Source: Sporodiniella umbellata (lineage: Eukaryota; Mucoromycota; Mucoromycetes; Mucorales; Rhizopodaceae). From it: a stretch of DNA of 41,337 nucleotides. The number at the start of each line of letters is the position of its first letter. Position 1 is the stretch's first letter. This document shows positions 10,100 to 21,551 of the stretch, one piece after another. Below the pieces are notes generated by a model that was not told the origin of the DNA, ran no database searches, and saw only the letters and a list, made by a program, of their open reading frames with translations. Made by a program: the position numbers and the translations under genes. Location: contig JAIXMR010000152.1 of assembly GCA_025677835.1 (NCBI GenBank), positions 1-41,337 on the forward strand. Direction: 5' to 3'.

Positions 10100-10882
10100 T
10101 TACCTGTTGTTCAGCATGTATTTCTCATTTTGTGTGGTACTGTCGTCAGGTTCTAGATCTGCCAAGGCATTGTTCGTTCTATCTTTCTGAAGCAAGGCAA
10201 CACCTGAACAGATGATAAAAAAGCCAAAAACACATGTAACGATATTCACCGGGGAAGCATCAAACCCACGATAGAAAACGATAGAGCTAATAATGCTCAG
10301 GGTCGTAAAGACCACATAATAGATGGGAGTGACAATTGCTGTATTGAACAGATTGAGCGCCTTGTTGAGATAGACAATTTCAATGGCCAATGTGACTAAG
10401 GTTAGGACCAGCACCAGATAAACAAACCAGTGGGTGAATTGGTTCTCGATAGCAAACGAATGAACAATGGCACCCCCAAGCCCTTGAGTAAACACGACTG
10501 AGAGAGACCCGATTAGAGAACAGATCCCAATATAGACCAACATGTTGGTCTTTCCCCATCGAGGTCCACAATAAAACACCAAAAAAAGAGAAATGCCGAT
10601 CGCCAGTAAGGCATAGATAAGGAAACCTTTTTATAGTATCCATATGAATATAGAAAATAAGCCCTGTTTTACTTACCAGCAGATAACATGAGATTTTTGA
10701 AAGCTTCAATTGAACTATCGGCTGACCCTTGCTCTGGAGCATGCATAACAATTATAATGGCACCCAAAACGCATTGCAGACATCCTATTTTTCCTTGGAA
10801 AGATAACGTTTCTTTCAAGAAAAAGGAAGATAAAACGGCGCTATTCAAAGTTGTTGTTGATTGATCTCTAAAGATTGACAAG

Positions 10883-10913
<31 letters not shown>

Positions 10914-11503
10914 ATACAACCACACTCAAAGCGCCTAAAGGCGTTACAAGAATAGCCTGAGTAAAGGCATACGCAACAAAATTACATGTTTCACCAACAA
11001 CCACTATTTAAAAAGGAGAGAGAAAGAAGGAGAGAGAGAGAGAGAGAGTTAATTAACAGTAAAATCAACCATTCACACTTGCTTAAAACCATCCCACTCC
11101 ACCACATAGTGGATTTCAAATAACTATAGCCTTCTCCAGCAACACCACCTATTTCAATCATATACATAACACACGTACAGTTCTTGGTCAAAATCTTATA
11201 AAACCCTCGCTATATCTATCTATCGCAAAAACACACACCTGTTTTTTCGGTAGATTCCAACAACCCTTTTTTTTTGAACACAAAGCTACAACCAATGAAT
11301 ATGCCTTTTTGTTTATTTTGATTATATTAGAGAAGGGGAAATGAGGAAATGAATAGTAAAAAGATTATGTTAACAATAAAAAAAAAAAAAAAAAGACAAG
11401 AGCAGGTGTACTTACCACTTGCAATAGCCAAAGTAACCCCAATGATTTTGTACAATGAACCATGGGTGTCCATATTAGAATGATCTATAAGAGTAGAATT
11501 CAT
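10100..11503 (-). CDS. NIPA-family magnesium transporter
   Basis: Six exons, 11503-11416, 11304-11239, 11148-11083, 11003-10913, 10840-10677 and 10626-10100, give 333 aa. The protein is a run of about nine membrane helices. NIPA landmarks appear in order: IGVTLAIASG, SFVFKKKGLLEST, YLKSTMWWSGMVLMVVGE, FVAYAFTQAILVTPLGALSV, SSFFLKETLSFQGKIGC, IIVMHAPEQ, FYCGPRWGKTN and PIYYVVFTTLSII. Family members move Mg2+ at endosomal or plasma membranes, or belong to the drug/metabolite transporter fold. The hydrophilic C-terminus is short. Intron 3 (11082-11004) has a GC donor (GCAAGT) needed to keep the frame. Intron 4 contains a run of about 30 T. The start could also be the Met 10 codons later. Substrate is inferred from the family. 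Confidence 0.88.
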
Positions 11504-12873
11504 TTGTCAATTGTTTATAAGAAAAAAAAGAAAAGAAAAGAGAAAGAAGAAAAATCAATAAGGAGGTAAAAGAGATGCGGCTCTCTTTTTTATTATTATC
11601 AACTATTAGAATAAAACTAAATAGGTTCAAGGTGCAATAAACGGAAAATTATCTCTTTTTTTTTTATTTGTTTATTTATTTTAGCATAAATTGGGTTGTT
11701 TCCCCTTTTTTACATAGCAAAAGCTAGTGGCACTAAGGATTTTAAGGTGCCCCCCTCCCAAAAAAAAAAAAAAAAAAAAAAATTGAGAGCTTTCACGAAT
11801 CAATAACTCATCGAAATCAGAATTTAGCTTTTTTTTTTTGGAGTTTTGAATACAACCAGTTTAATGAAAACAATAAATCGCCGATACCTTGCTTTTGGTA
11901 ATCAAGGGAGTGGAGTACATGACCCCAATCCTGATTCATTTGTAAAGAATTTTAGTGGCCATGAACACAATGCTTTTTTATACAAGATGTTTGATTTTCT
12001 TTTTTTGAAGGACCACAGCTATTCAAACCGGATATTTTCAGACACCCCCCGTCAATCCAAATAGGAGAAGACTCGTGAGGATATTCACTATAGAAATGAA
12101 TTCTTTTTGTATCGTGATAAAGATCAAACCACACGAATAGGATAAGGTCTCGTCTTTAACCTAAAAAAGAAATCCTATAAATCCCTTAAATGTATTAGGA
12201 TTCATTGGTTTTTTTTTTTTATAGAGGGTATATCCTATTCATGATTGATTGTATTTTGTAAATTGATGAGTAAAGAGAGAGAATGCTGAATGCTTTGGTA
12301 GATGAAATAATAGCCGAGCTAGACAATAAAGAAGCCACTGTTTTTTTTTTTTTCGGTACATGCCGTCTTTGCACACTTGTTCTTTTTCTTGGCTGAATAA
12401 CTGAAAATGAAGTCTTTGTATTTCAAGATAACATGGTATATTAACATCTATACATAGCAAACAGTAGTCTTTCTAATTGATAGTTTCATTTATCAGAGAG
12501 TATTGGTGTCAATCTCGTTTGCTGTTTAGAAAAGCATATTTATAAATACTACCACACATCTTTTTTCTAAAAAAAAAAAAAAAAAAAAAAGGAGAACGGG
12601 CTCCTTAGTTATTCTGCACACTAACGATTTATATATTTATTAATACTTGAGCTTCGGTATTTTATTTATGCTCTTAAGCAATAACGGACGTGGACAGGCA
12701 ATGACTTTCAGTCATTATATTTCTCTTTTCATCCAAACAGATAGCCAACTTACAGTGGAGTACTTGCATTGTTTTTTAATCTACTGACCGTACACGTGAT
12801 CTTCGGAGGTTTAACGTAAGCCCTTCTGATTGCTTTTTTCTTTTTTTTGTATTTTTTTTTTTACGCATGCCCA
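11504..12873. other. Intergenic region, no supported gene
   Basis: AT-rich, with A/T runs at about 11377-11394, 11760-11782, 12210-12222, 12340-12355 and 12570-12590. Short open frames (for example 11846-12064 on +) show no family resemblance and no convincing splice partners. The right end must contain the promoter of the Shg1-like gene. Confidence 0.55.
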
Positions 12874-13310
12874 ATGATTCCTGAGGATGTCGCTTTGCAA
12901 TTGAAGAAAAATGGAACCTTTGATAATTTGAGAAAAGAGCTGTATTTCAATTTTCACCAAAAAGTAAAGTGCATCAAAACTTCCTAGAGGCTGACTGTTT
13001 TTAAGGATAGAGAAGGAGAATTCATTAACAAGCTGAAATTGTTCATAGAAGAATTGATTGTCAAAGATCCTTCTTTGTTGAATTCACCTTCTTTTTTCGA
13101 TCATGTGAATAAGAAAATAGAAGAGTAAACGATGAAACATTGATGTTATGTGTATTATTGTTTTAACGAGTCTCTATTTTTTTTTTTTTTTTTGAAAAAA
13201 GGTCAAGCATTTACCCTTCTTTAAAAGAACAAGCATTAGATACTTTACAAGAAGACGAGTACAAAAACAAAATTATAGATCAAGTAGAAACCATTCAAAA
13301 AGAAGAATAG
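12874..13310 (+). CDS. SHG1: Shg1/BOD1-type small protein, probable Set1/COMPASS component
   Basis: Three exons, 12874-12963, 13006-13124 and 13202-13310, give 105 aa. The conserved core is at the N-terminus: QLKKNGTFDNLRKELYFNF, the k-x-G-x-F-D-x-L-R-K motif typical of the COMPASS Shg1 domain. A helical stretch follows (EFINKLKLFIEELIVKDPSLL), and the C-terminus is acidic/helical. Shg1 is a small subunit of the yeast Set1 histone H3K4 methyltransferase complex; the animal relatives are BOD1/BOD1L. Introns are 42 and 77 nt, the second with a long T-run before AG. An ATG at 12867 is out of frame and soon stops, so the start is the ATG at 12874. The protein is too short for an automatic single-exon call. 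Confidence 0.75.
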
Positions 13311-15083
13311 AACATTATTCTAGTTTCTGCTTGAAAATGTACATATAAAAAACGCCAACAAATAGAAAGAGTTTTCTTGAGATTTCAACAATAATAATAA
13401 ACAACTTTCTTTATTTGTGGATTTTGACAACTCAGTTTAGCCTCAGAAGAACAAGTAGCAAACTTGCTTTAAAAGATATAACAACAGACCGAGCCGTTTT
13501 GTATGTGTTTGAAATGAAGATAAAGCTGTTTCGAGCGGGGTGTCTCCCTTCTTTTTTTTGACAGTGATAAGAAAAAGACGCGGTATTTGAACCTAAAATG
13601 ATTGGCTGACGTTGAATAAAATTCGTTAGAGTATTTGTTTTGAAAATGACTGCATTTTATCAATGTAAAGCTCTATCGTATACCGGATCCGTAAACGTAT
13701 GATAAATATATGCCCGCTTTACGGTAAAGATCATGTGTTTTCAATAAAGTATACTTTTCAAACTATTTTTTTTTTTTTTTTGAAAAAAAAAAAAAAAAAG
13801 CATAGTACTGTCGAGGTTAAAGAATACAAACATATCCAAAATGTTTGCTATAAAAAAAAAAAAAATAGAGTGCAGAGCGACACAATTTGATAATAAACAA
13901 AAAAAGAGATAACAAAATATACTAAAAAAAAAAAGCTTGTAAACTTTCAATAGGGTCGTATTCAACATCAGAAAACTGGATTGAGTTCGCCTCACGTTCA
14001 CGATACACCATGGACTTGATACATGAAAAACTACGCACAGGTATGTTTGTGGTGGTTTATTTCGAGTAACAAAGTAACTCTTTGCTGTTTGTTTTAAGAG
14101 TCTCTCTTTCTTTACATTGTTTATGTTCTCTTTTAGAAAAAACTCTGTAACTATATAAGTAGAGTCCTTTGCTCAGCTCGAAACAAAACGTGCTTTAAAA
14201 CCTATTTAGAGACATTATAGAAACGAGGGAAGCCCAAAAACTGGGACATTTAATACTAGAACAGACAATGTTTGTAGATCTATTATGGATATTTATAATA
14301 GCATCAATATAAATACATGGGAAAAAGTATCACTAGATAATGCATGCCATCAATCTTTCGGCTGTCACAGCTCTACTAAAAATTAAATAAGCGATAAAAG
14401 AGAGTATGTTTGCATTGAAATTAAAAGTTTTGAAAGCGTTTAAGATTATGCACACTACTTGTATTAATAAAACAATGCCAATAAAGAGACAGAGCCTTTT
14501 TTTTTTTTTTTTCAAGAAAAAAAAAAAAGTAGGATAAGCAGAAGCCTGTTCTTATTAGTATTGAAAGGCTTGGTTTTTAGTGACCGTGGCTACAATAGCA
14601 ACCTGAGTTTGTAATGTTTAACATTGATTCAATTTTATAGGCGCTTATCAACGATCAAAACCTGCCAATCAAAAAAAGGACAACACTTTCTAACAATAGG
14701 GTCAAGTTGCATAGATTTGTGTACGTGTCTGATAGCAAACAAATGACTCGATCCTGTATTGGCTTATTTACCGTTCTGAGCTTGTCTTACTTATGTAATT
14801 TAAACTGCATACTTTAAACACGATCTTTCTTCAACCCGACGGCTTTCGTATTATAAAGCTTTTCTTGTTTGATACAGCTTGATGTTTAAATGTATGAATG
14901 CTTCATTATAAAATTTGGAACAAGTAAATATTGTTTATAAAATCAAAAAAAAAAAAAAAAAAAAAAAAATAAAAAAAGAGAGATATATAATGAGAAGGAT
15001 GTAATAAAATAGATACAAGTACAAACAATAAAGTAATAAACAAAGTAATAATAATAGTAAAAAACGAAATATACACAAAAAGG
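13311..15083. other. Intergenic region, largely unassigned
   Basis: About 1.8 kb, AT-rich, with homopolymers at about 13766-13799, 14497-14528 and 14944-14970. A weak two-exon 40-aa frame (14010-14312, listed separately) and an antisense coding-like stretch at about 13935-14030 overlap each other. No other feature could be supported. Confidence 0.5.
14010..14312 (+). CDS. Possible 40-aa two-exon micro-protein (weak)
   Basis: Joining 14010-14040 to 14221-14312 across a GTATGT..TATAG intron gives 40 aa: MDLIHEKLRT, a charged helix (ETREAQKLGH) and a hydrophobic end (MFVDLLWIFIIASI) that could be a tail anchor. No family is recognised. The intron, at 180 nt, is longer than most here. The opposite strand is also open over part of exon 1 (YREREANSIQFSDVEYD...), so at most one of the two is likely real. 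Confidence 0.22.
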
Positions 15084-15687
15084 TTAGTTCAACAAGTTTT
15101 GAATCTGCATGACATGACAAGGATCCCTTGTCATGGAGGTGGGGGTATCAGGATAAGTGGGTGAGGAAGACTCTGGTTTTTTCAAAAGAGGTTCAAATTC
15201 GTCTGCACGATTGGGGTCAACTTTCCAATAACCGCCTTTTCCTTTACTCCATTCATTCTTTGGTACTTTTTGGAAGCATTGGTTATGAGACAGATTGTGC
15301 CGAATGGTGTTCTAGTATAATAGTGAGTGTCTGTTTCAGAACTGAAGGCTCTATTACCTGCCAACCGGTATCTTGAGCATTGTATAAAGCAGGGTATTTG
15401 CTCATTATCCAGTGGTAGATGTCTCTCAAAGTCATACGCTGGTCTTTGCTCTCTAGAATGGCTTGTGCAATCAGCGAAGAATAAGAAAAAGGTGGTCTTC
15501 GTCTTTTGCGAGGCGGTTTGGGTTGTTGAGGAATCATGGGAACAAAAGACTCAGAAACAATATGTTGTTGTAATTGCTCGTTCTGCGCTTCTGAACGATA
15601 TTGTTTGACATAAGCAGAAGCAAAAGAATGCCTCATCAAAACAGGAATAGACGGTAGGTGATTGTGGTCTTCATCTTTACAAGACAT
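15084..15687 (-). CDS. Forkhead (winged-helix) transcription factor, short
   Basis: Two exons, 15687-15358 and 15311-15084, separated by a 46-nt intron, give 185 aa. The forkhead domain fills residues about 64-150: [33 protein letters not shown], the recognition helix [13 protein letters not shown] at 111-123, and the wing [12 protein letters not shown] basic stretch (PPRKRRR) precedes it and probably serves as a nuclear signal. The intron falls exactly before the recognition helix. There is no FHA domain, so it is not an Fkh1/2- or Fhl1-type protein. At 185 aa it is small for the family. The C-terminus is Ser/Pro/Thr-rich and brief. It binds DNA through the recognition helix; targets are unknown. 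Confidence 0.9.
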
Positions 15688-16127
15688 AATTAGGGGTTTT
15701 TTTTTTTGGGTTCTCTAATAACAATATACTTTTTAAAAAAAAAAAAAAAATAATGAAAAGGAAAAAATTCTCTGCCTATTTTTTCTTTTTTTTGAGTTTC
15801 CGAACTATTACCTTATTTCTGTGTTATGACAAAACCCACCTTTAAAATGCACACACATATATTGATAAAGTATAAGACAAGAAAAAGTATGTTTGTATGT
15901 ATATTTGTTTATTTACGATTGATTACAAGTTTTTTTTTTTTTTTTTTTTTTGTAGAGAAAAAGGATGAGGGCATAGAGATTAAGGGTATATATATATATA
16001 TATATCTATATCTTGTTTCGTAGACTTGTGTGAACATGAGGAGAAAATAGGGTATGATTGATGATTATATGAAAGAGGCTTAAGGGTGTATATATATAGA
16101 TGGATAGATAGGTAGGTAGAGAGAGGT
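15688..16127. other. Intergenic region with T-runs and an AT microsatellite
   Basis: It contains the forkhead promoter and the 3' flank of the RING/LON gene. A T-run lies at about 15930-15951, (AT)n at about 15988-16005, and GATA/GGTA-type short repeats at about 16090-16120. No gene was seen. Confidence 0.6.
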
Positions 16128-17399
16128 TTAGGATGTTTGAGGTACTTGCATAAATGCATGTATGGCTCTTTCACGACATGAAGTCCATTGATTTTGATAA
16201 GTTTGTAAGCAGCTATTAACCCTGTTTAGACGATCTTCGAGTGAGACAGTTTTCAAGAGGGTATAGGCTTCTTGTGCTACTTGGGGTAAAACCGAGGCTG
16301 CCCACCAGCAGACAGCATTGGGCGACTTTTTGTTTGGGATAGGACCATGAAGAGAGACCATACTTTCAAGCCAGAGAGGACCCAAGAGGCCTGCAGTTTG
16401 CGCGTTCAAAACAGAGTGGTTTACAGGCTGGGAAAGATGACACACAGTCTGCAGGATTTGTTCAGCTAAATGGATTTCATGAGCAGCTGAGCCGTCACGC
16501 GCCACAGAGACCAAAGGAACGCTGGGCTCACAGAGGAGCTCTAAATCAGCTGTAGGACCGCATGGGATGTCTGTGAGTCGGAAACGGTCCAGACCGGTAG
16601 CGTGCAACACAAATCCTTGATGGAGTCTTTCTATGTTGGTGATTTGTAAAATGGTACCATACTGTGCTAATTGAGGCTGATTAGTGTGGACTGAGGCCAG
16701 ACAGAGGCTTTGGTATCGACTGGCTGGAATCAAGGCCCGGCGGAAACTTTGGTATTGAGGGGGAGTTTGGATAGACAGACGGATCTGTTGGCCAGGAAAG
16801 ACTATTTGGCCAGAGACATAGATGGGCACCTGTGTTTGTTGAGATTGGAATGAGTTTAGCATAGGTGTCTGTTGGCGGTTTTCTAACGCTGTACTGGTAT
16901 ATTGAAGCTCTTTCACAAGCTGTGAGAGTACGTGGTTGACAGGCTGACTCATCAAACTCGAAAACTTGGGAATAGGCTGTTTGCAGAGTTGGCAACCGTC
17001 GCTATCAACTTTGGAGTTCAATAGGCACAGACGGCAGAAGGTGTGTCCACAAGGTGTGGTGGTAGGGTCTACAAACGGATGTTGACAAGCGTTACACTGT
17101 AAAAGAGACAAGAGCAATGGCTCATTTAAGTCATCGGACTGGGAGAGTGAATCGCGGAAGGTTTGTGTGAGTTGAGTGATGGTCACATCAAGTGAAAGCT
17201 GTGGACCAAAGAGGTGTGTAGCTGCATCACAATGAGGTGCAGGGCATTTGAAAAAAGACTTTTTGATGGAAGTGGGACTGCTAATGGGAAAGCAGTGAGA
17301 ACATATAGTGTAGCCGCACGAAAGGGTGATAGGGTCGACAAGAATGTCGCTACAAGCGATGCAAGTAAGCGAATGCAGAAGATTGAAATTATTAGTCAT
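16128..17399 (-). CDS. LONRF-like protein: two RING-type zinc modules plus Lon N-terminal domain
   Basis: A single 423-aa exon. RING1-like: C13-x2-C16, C28, Y30, C33-x2-C36, C52, C57; the usual His is Tyr30 (SCGYTIC). RING2: C102-x2-C105, C117, H119, C122-x2-C125, C136-x2-C139, complete. Residues about 190-420 resemble the Lon N-terminal (substrate-binding) domain: VSGQIVFPGQQIRLSIQTP, SRYQSLCLASV, QYGTILQITNIERL and HATGLDRFRL. There is no AAA or protease domain, so it is not Lon itself. LONRF proteins are E3 ubiquitin ligases thought to act in protein quality control; that role is inferred. The 423-aa length is shorter than animal LONRFs, which carry TPRs. The gene is intronless, unlike its neighbours. 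Confidence 0.88.
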   Translation of the reverse strand: MTNNFNLLHSLTCIACSDILVDPITLSCGYTICSHCFPISSPTSIKKSFFKCPAPHCDAATHLFGPQLSLDVTITQLTQTFRDSLSQSDDLNEPLLLSLLQCNACQHPFVDPTTTPCGHTFCRLCLLNSKVDSDGCQLCKQPIPKFSSLMSQPVNHVLSQLVKELQYTSTALENRQQTPMLNSFQSQQTQVPIYVSGQIVFPGQQIRLSIQTPPQYQSFRRALIPASRYQSLCLASVHTNQPQLAQYGTILQITNIERLHQGFVLHATGLDRFRLTDIPCGPTADLELLCEPSVPLVSVARDGSAAHEIHLAEQILQTVCHLSQPVNHSVLNAQTAGLLGPLWLESMVSLHGPIPNKKSPNAVCWWAASVLPQVAQEAYTLLKTVSLEDRLNRVNSCLQTYQNQWTSCRERAIHAFMQVPQTS

Positions 17400-17842
17400 G
17401 ATTAGAATTAAACTTTGGTTTTTAACACAGAAAAGAATCGCTGAGAAAAGGCGCGAGTGTATTTATATGGTTTCTAACTCGAAGATCTAGCTTATTTAAA
17501 GTTGACCGTTTGGATCAAGAGCCTCTGCAGAAATGCTCGATCTTCATCCTAAACGTCGATTGTCGCCTTTCTATTTCTATATCCAGTCATTGTGCGACAT
17601 TTCAAATGGCCCTCTTTTTTTTTTTTTTTTTTGAAATTTGCTGATAAAACTGATCTAGTTTCAAATATAGCCTTTTAGGGGGTTACAACAGCGGCTTGTT
17701 TTATCTGCACGATCAGAGATATGGTGCAAATACCAGATTTGAAGGTGCCAATCTTAGTCTCACAGCCTAGAGTACTTGCAACCCAGAGATCAATGTTATA
17801 GCACTTTCCTTTTTTGGAAATTAGAGAGAAAAAAAAAGAAAA
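17400..17842. other. Intergenic region, no supported gene
   Basis: Promoter side of the RING/LON gene. It has a T-run at about 17612-17632 and otherwise no recognisable structure. Its right edge meets the duplicated Asteroid fragment. Confidence 0.5.
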
Positions 17843-18543
17843 ATGAAGTCATAAGTTGTAATCCGACTCTTCCCCAGCTAGTTTTTTTTTTTTTTTTTTT
17901 AGCCTTTCTCTCTTTTGACAATAGTGTGCTGACTCTAACAAATCAAAACTATTGTTGTTTTGTTAGCTTCGATTGGGTTGTGGCGGCTTTTCTTTTTGGC
18001 TTAGCCACTCGCCTGGGCTTCTCACATACGTCTTATCTCCAGATTTTGAGTCGTTAAACGGTAGACTTTGTTCAACAACGTAACAAATTCCGGTGAAACA
18101 TCAGGCAATAAAGAGCCAATACCATCTCCGCCTCGGGTTTTCTCAAGACAGTAGTGGAAGTATGGCCCATGGTAGAGTTGTAAAAGCGGTGCTTGGATTT
18201 CAATTGGTAGTATTTGTGACAAAATATAGGACGAGTATACTACGGTTTGATACTGCGCCAATATATGAACAGATCGTCTGTTGAGAGCGGGCTTACCACA
18301 CTCTAGCTTGGATTCCTCAAAACCTAAACTTGGGGCTAAGCAGACCAAGCACGCCAATACGAGAGCAAGGACTTCATGGTCTGCCAATTTCTCTGGTTCG
18401 TACGTACTCTCTGCTATCATATAGCGTAAACAAAGGGTCAAAAAGATCAAGCCGTCTGACTTTCTAACTGGCTGTAGGCAAATAGAACGGCTAGAATGAA
18501 GCTCAGTAAACCAATCCCAGTTTGTTGCTTTAGTTCCTTTTGG
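17843..18543 (-). pseudogene. Truncated duplicate of the 3' end of the Asteroid gene
   Basis: The stretch matches 21491-22190 in the same orientation, covering the last ~215 codons and the 3' flank of the full gene. From 18030 to 18526 the two differ at only a few bases by eye (for example near 18070 and 18210). A 23-bp segment present in the parent (about 21653-21675) is missing at about 18030, between two GTC copies, which shifts the frame before the C-terminus. The flank has further indels. Similarity fades at about 18543, so the XPG-like nuclease half is absent. The open frame 18022-18450 is a remnant, not a gene. Confidence 0.9.
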
Positions 18544-21490
18544 GAATTCTTTTTTAGGTGAGTTGAAAGAAAACGAGGGACAATCCTACCGATTTTTTTC
18601 ATGTTTTTTTTTTCACTCATTCTTTCGAGCTTTATTATCTGTTGGAATACGTTAGTTTTATAGCAAAACCCTAGCCTTAGTTTTACTGATACGATACAAT
18701 ATATCGCCTTCTAACCATTTAGAAGTCTGTAACCTTGAAAAAAGAAACGGTGAGGATCGACCTTCAAAAAGCAGGTGATTACATTGCTAAGAAAAAAAAA
18801 AAGTAAATCCATTGCTTAACTTAGAGCGACCTGCTATACAATAGTCTCAGAACATTGGGTTTTTAAGTTTTGAGATAATTACGCCAACCGTGTTCCTAGA
18901 GGCTTCACCAAAGATCCGCACGCTTTGCCTTTGAATGCAAAGACAGTTTCTGAGACTGAACATCAGTCGACCAACTCCTTCAGGTCCTAAAAATGTGTGA
19001 GAGGAGATCCTCTTCGTTGAGCAAACGATAATGTTGCAAAACAAAGCGAGTTTTCATCATGATAAAGAGAGCAACGGACGCGGCGTTTTGAATGATATCA
19101 CTTACAGCTTCCCAAGATCAGCAAGCTGTTTTTCTTGTTTGCCAGCGATAATAGGGTCTTGATACAATTTTTCTTACAAAGGAATTCTTCTGTTTTTTTG
19201 GTTATTGTTAGAACTCCTCACACGATATTGTTGCATACCGTTGATTATACATGAAGAGATTTAATGGTATTCTATGTACCGTTGTTGAATGCATTGAGTG
19301 CGTGCACTATGATATATGCGGTTGCTAATAACTATATTATTGATCCGTTTGCTTAGCGCTTTTAAGATCTAATGAGTTGGTTGTTAACCTTAAACATACA
19401 ATGACCGATCGTAGTGATACAGTTATAAGGAATATTTGCGAAACTTAGTATTGCCCCTTCCATGTCTCCTAAACTTAGTGTAGATAGCTAGATATTAAAT
19501 TCAAAAGTGAGGGCATTGCTGTTGGCAATCATATCGTAAGTGGAGAAGCAATGACCGGACTGGAGACCATTCTTTTCAAAATAGATAGAAACCTGCTTTA
19601 TATAAAAAAAACCAGAAATTACTTTGATGCTTTCTTTACACCTGAATGCCTTTTCAAACATCTCGGGAGAGAACAGTACACTAAGGGGAAGCTTAAAAGC
19701 TGAAGCAGAGCCCGCCCTTAGTAGTTTAACTATATAAAAGCAAATAGCTAAATTGAGCCGCAACACAATACACCAAAGCTCATTTGCCTATCAAGGAGAA
19801 GATTGGATGGTATACATAAGATTAAGATTATCTTTGATTTGCAGAGTAAGCTAGGGGCAAATCAGGATCATGGCTAAGCTACAAAAAAAGAAACGACAGG
19901 TGTAGTTTGATACTAAGTAACGATGTAGAAAAAAAAGGTCATGCTTTTTGGCCCAGGATAAGGTCGATATAACCCAAGTGAAGAAGAGTATTGTACTATT
20001 ACTTACAGAAGTATTCAAGTATGAATCTAAGTTACTCGGTTGTCATACATGAGTATAGAGCAACTCATATTCGCTAATAAAGACATGTATGTAGAAAAGC
20101 TCAAGTTTCTTTCCAGAGCTGACTTTGATCAAGACATCTTCTCTATAGCCGAGTGAGAAGCTCTAAAGGCTAATGAAATGGTTTCTTAGTATCACGGCAA
20201 AAAAAAAAAACCCCCCTGAGAACGAAACCTTCACAAAGTTATTCAATACTTGTTAAATTCTATTCGATTACATACGAAATAACGTAACACTTTGAACAAA
20301 TGCATAGAATCCTTGGCTTTTTTGGAAACTTCAAGTTGCTACCAATATTATTTAAGGAATACGACCTCATAAATTAAAACACAAAACCCACTACTCTGTA
20401 AAACTACTTGGATATGAAACTAAGTTGAAATCGTATTCTTAGTTCCTTTAGCGTTTATAGAGAGAAACAACAGTTGCTAAAATCCACTACAGAGTATAGA
20501 AAACAAAATGGACATAAAAACGCATCCTTTATAATGGCTAAAGGACACACAGAAAAAAAAAAGGGAAACTGCTTTCTTGTCTCATTCAACTATTGTATCC
20601 TATACTTTTACGATAAAATGAGGAAAGGTCACCTTCCAGACGTGTGTAAACACTTTAATTCTAGCATACAGAACAGTTTCTGTATAAAAAATACAACGGA
20701 TACTTTCCCTATTGTTATTAATACACAGGGTACTGGACGATATCAGATCACTTGCAACAATGGCTTCTTGTATTGAACCATCTCAGGATATGAACAAACT
20801 GATAAAAAGCGGCTGTAGAAATACTGGATTAAGAAAAAGAGTAGTGATATAGAAGAAGAAAATAAACCGTTGATGTATTTCTTTTTTTTTTTTTATGATA
20901 AGCAGTTTTGAGAGAGTGAAAACTCATGCTAGTAGAAAAAAGCCTCTTGTTTTTTTCCTTCATCAAAGCGGTTTTACGTGTTCGTCTTTCTATCATTGGT
21001 TTTTCTATAACTGTTAATGAAGTCTATTGTTTTGCATCGTAATACAATAAAGTAATGCTCTTTAATCTACTAATTTTTTTTTTCTTTGGCATTGCACTTT
21101 TCCTTTGGAGCATAGATCCCAGGTACTCTTCTGTATTTTTTTATCTCTTCAAGCTTTTCTTTATTACTTTGTACAACAATACGTTTCCTTTCTGTTAAGT
21201 AAGGGAGCGCTCCAAGACTATAAGCAGGTTTTTCAGCCAGATGTACATCTATTGACTTTGGAAAAGTTACTTTGTATTTTTCGGCTCGTGGATGTCGTCC
21301 AGATACAAATTTCTATTTACTAGTTCTTACCTAATATAAAACAGTGACATTATGAGCGCATTTTCCTTTCAAAGAAAGACAATACTTCTATAAGCTTCCT
21401 ACTGACCTTATGCTGTACTTCAATCTGTAACAGTGGACTCATTCGCTACTTTTTTTTTTTTTTTTTGAAAACCACTAAAAGTAAAGGACG
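18544..21490. other. Three-kilobase stretch without a supported gene
   Basis: Between the Asteroid fragment and the full gene. Open frames of 60-100 aa (19488-19766 on -, 20474-20776 on +, 21105-21323 on +) show no family resemblance. There are few homopolymers compared with other spacers. This may be decayed mobile or duplicated DNA inserted with the fragment. No repeats of the other elements in this window were recognised in it. Confidence 0.5.
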
Positions 21491-21551
21491 GTGAAGTCAT
21501 AAATTGTCTAACTGGTTTTTTAGACTCTTTTGTGCTTTATTGTTGACAATA

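Noticed and set aside
18022..18450. 142-aa frame as an independent gene
   Set aside because: It is a truncated copy of the Asteroid C-terminus, with a frame-shifting deletion.
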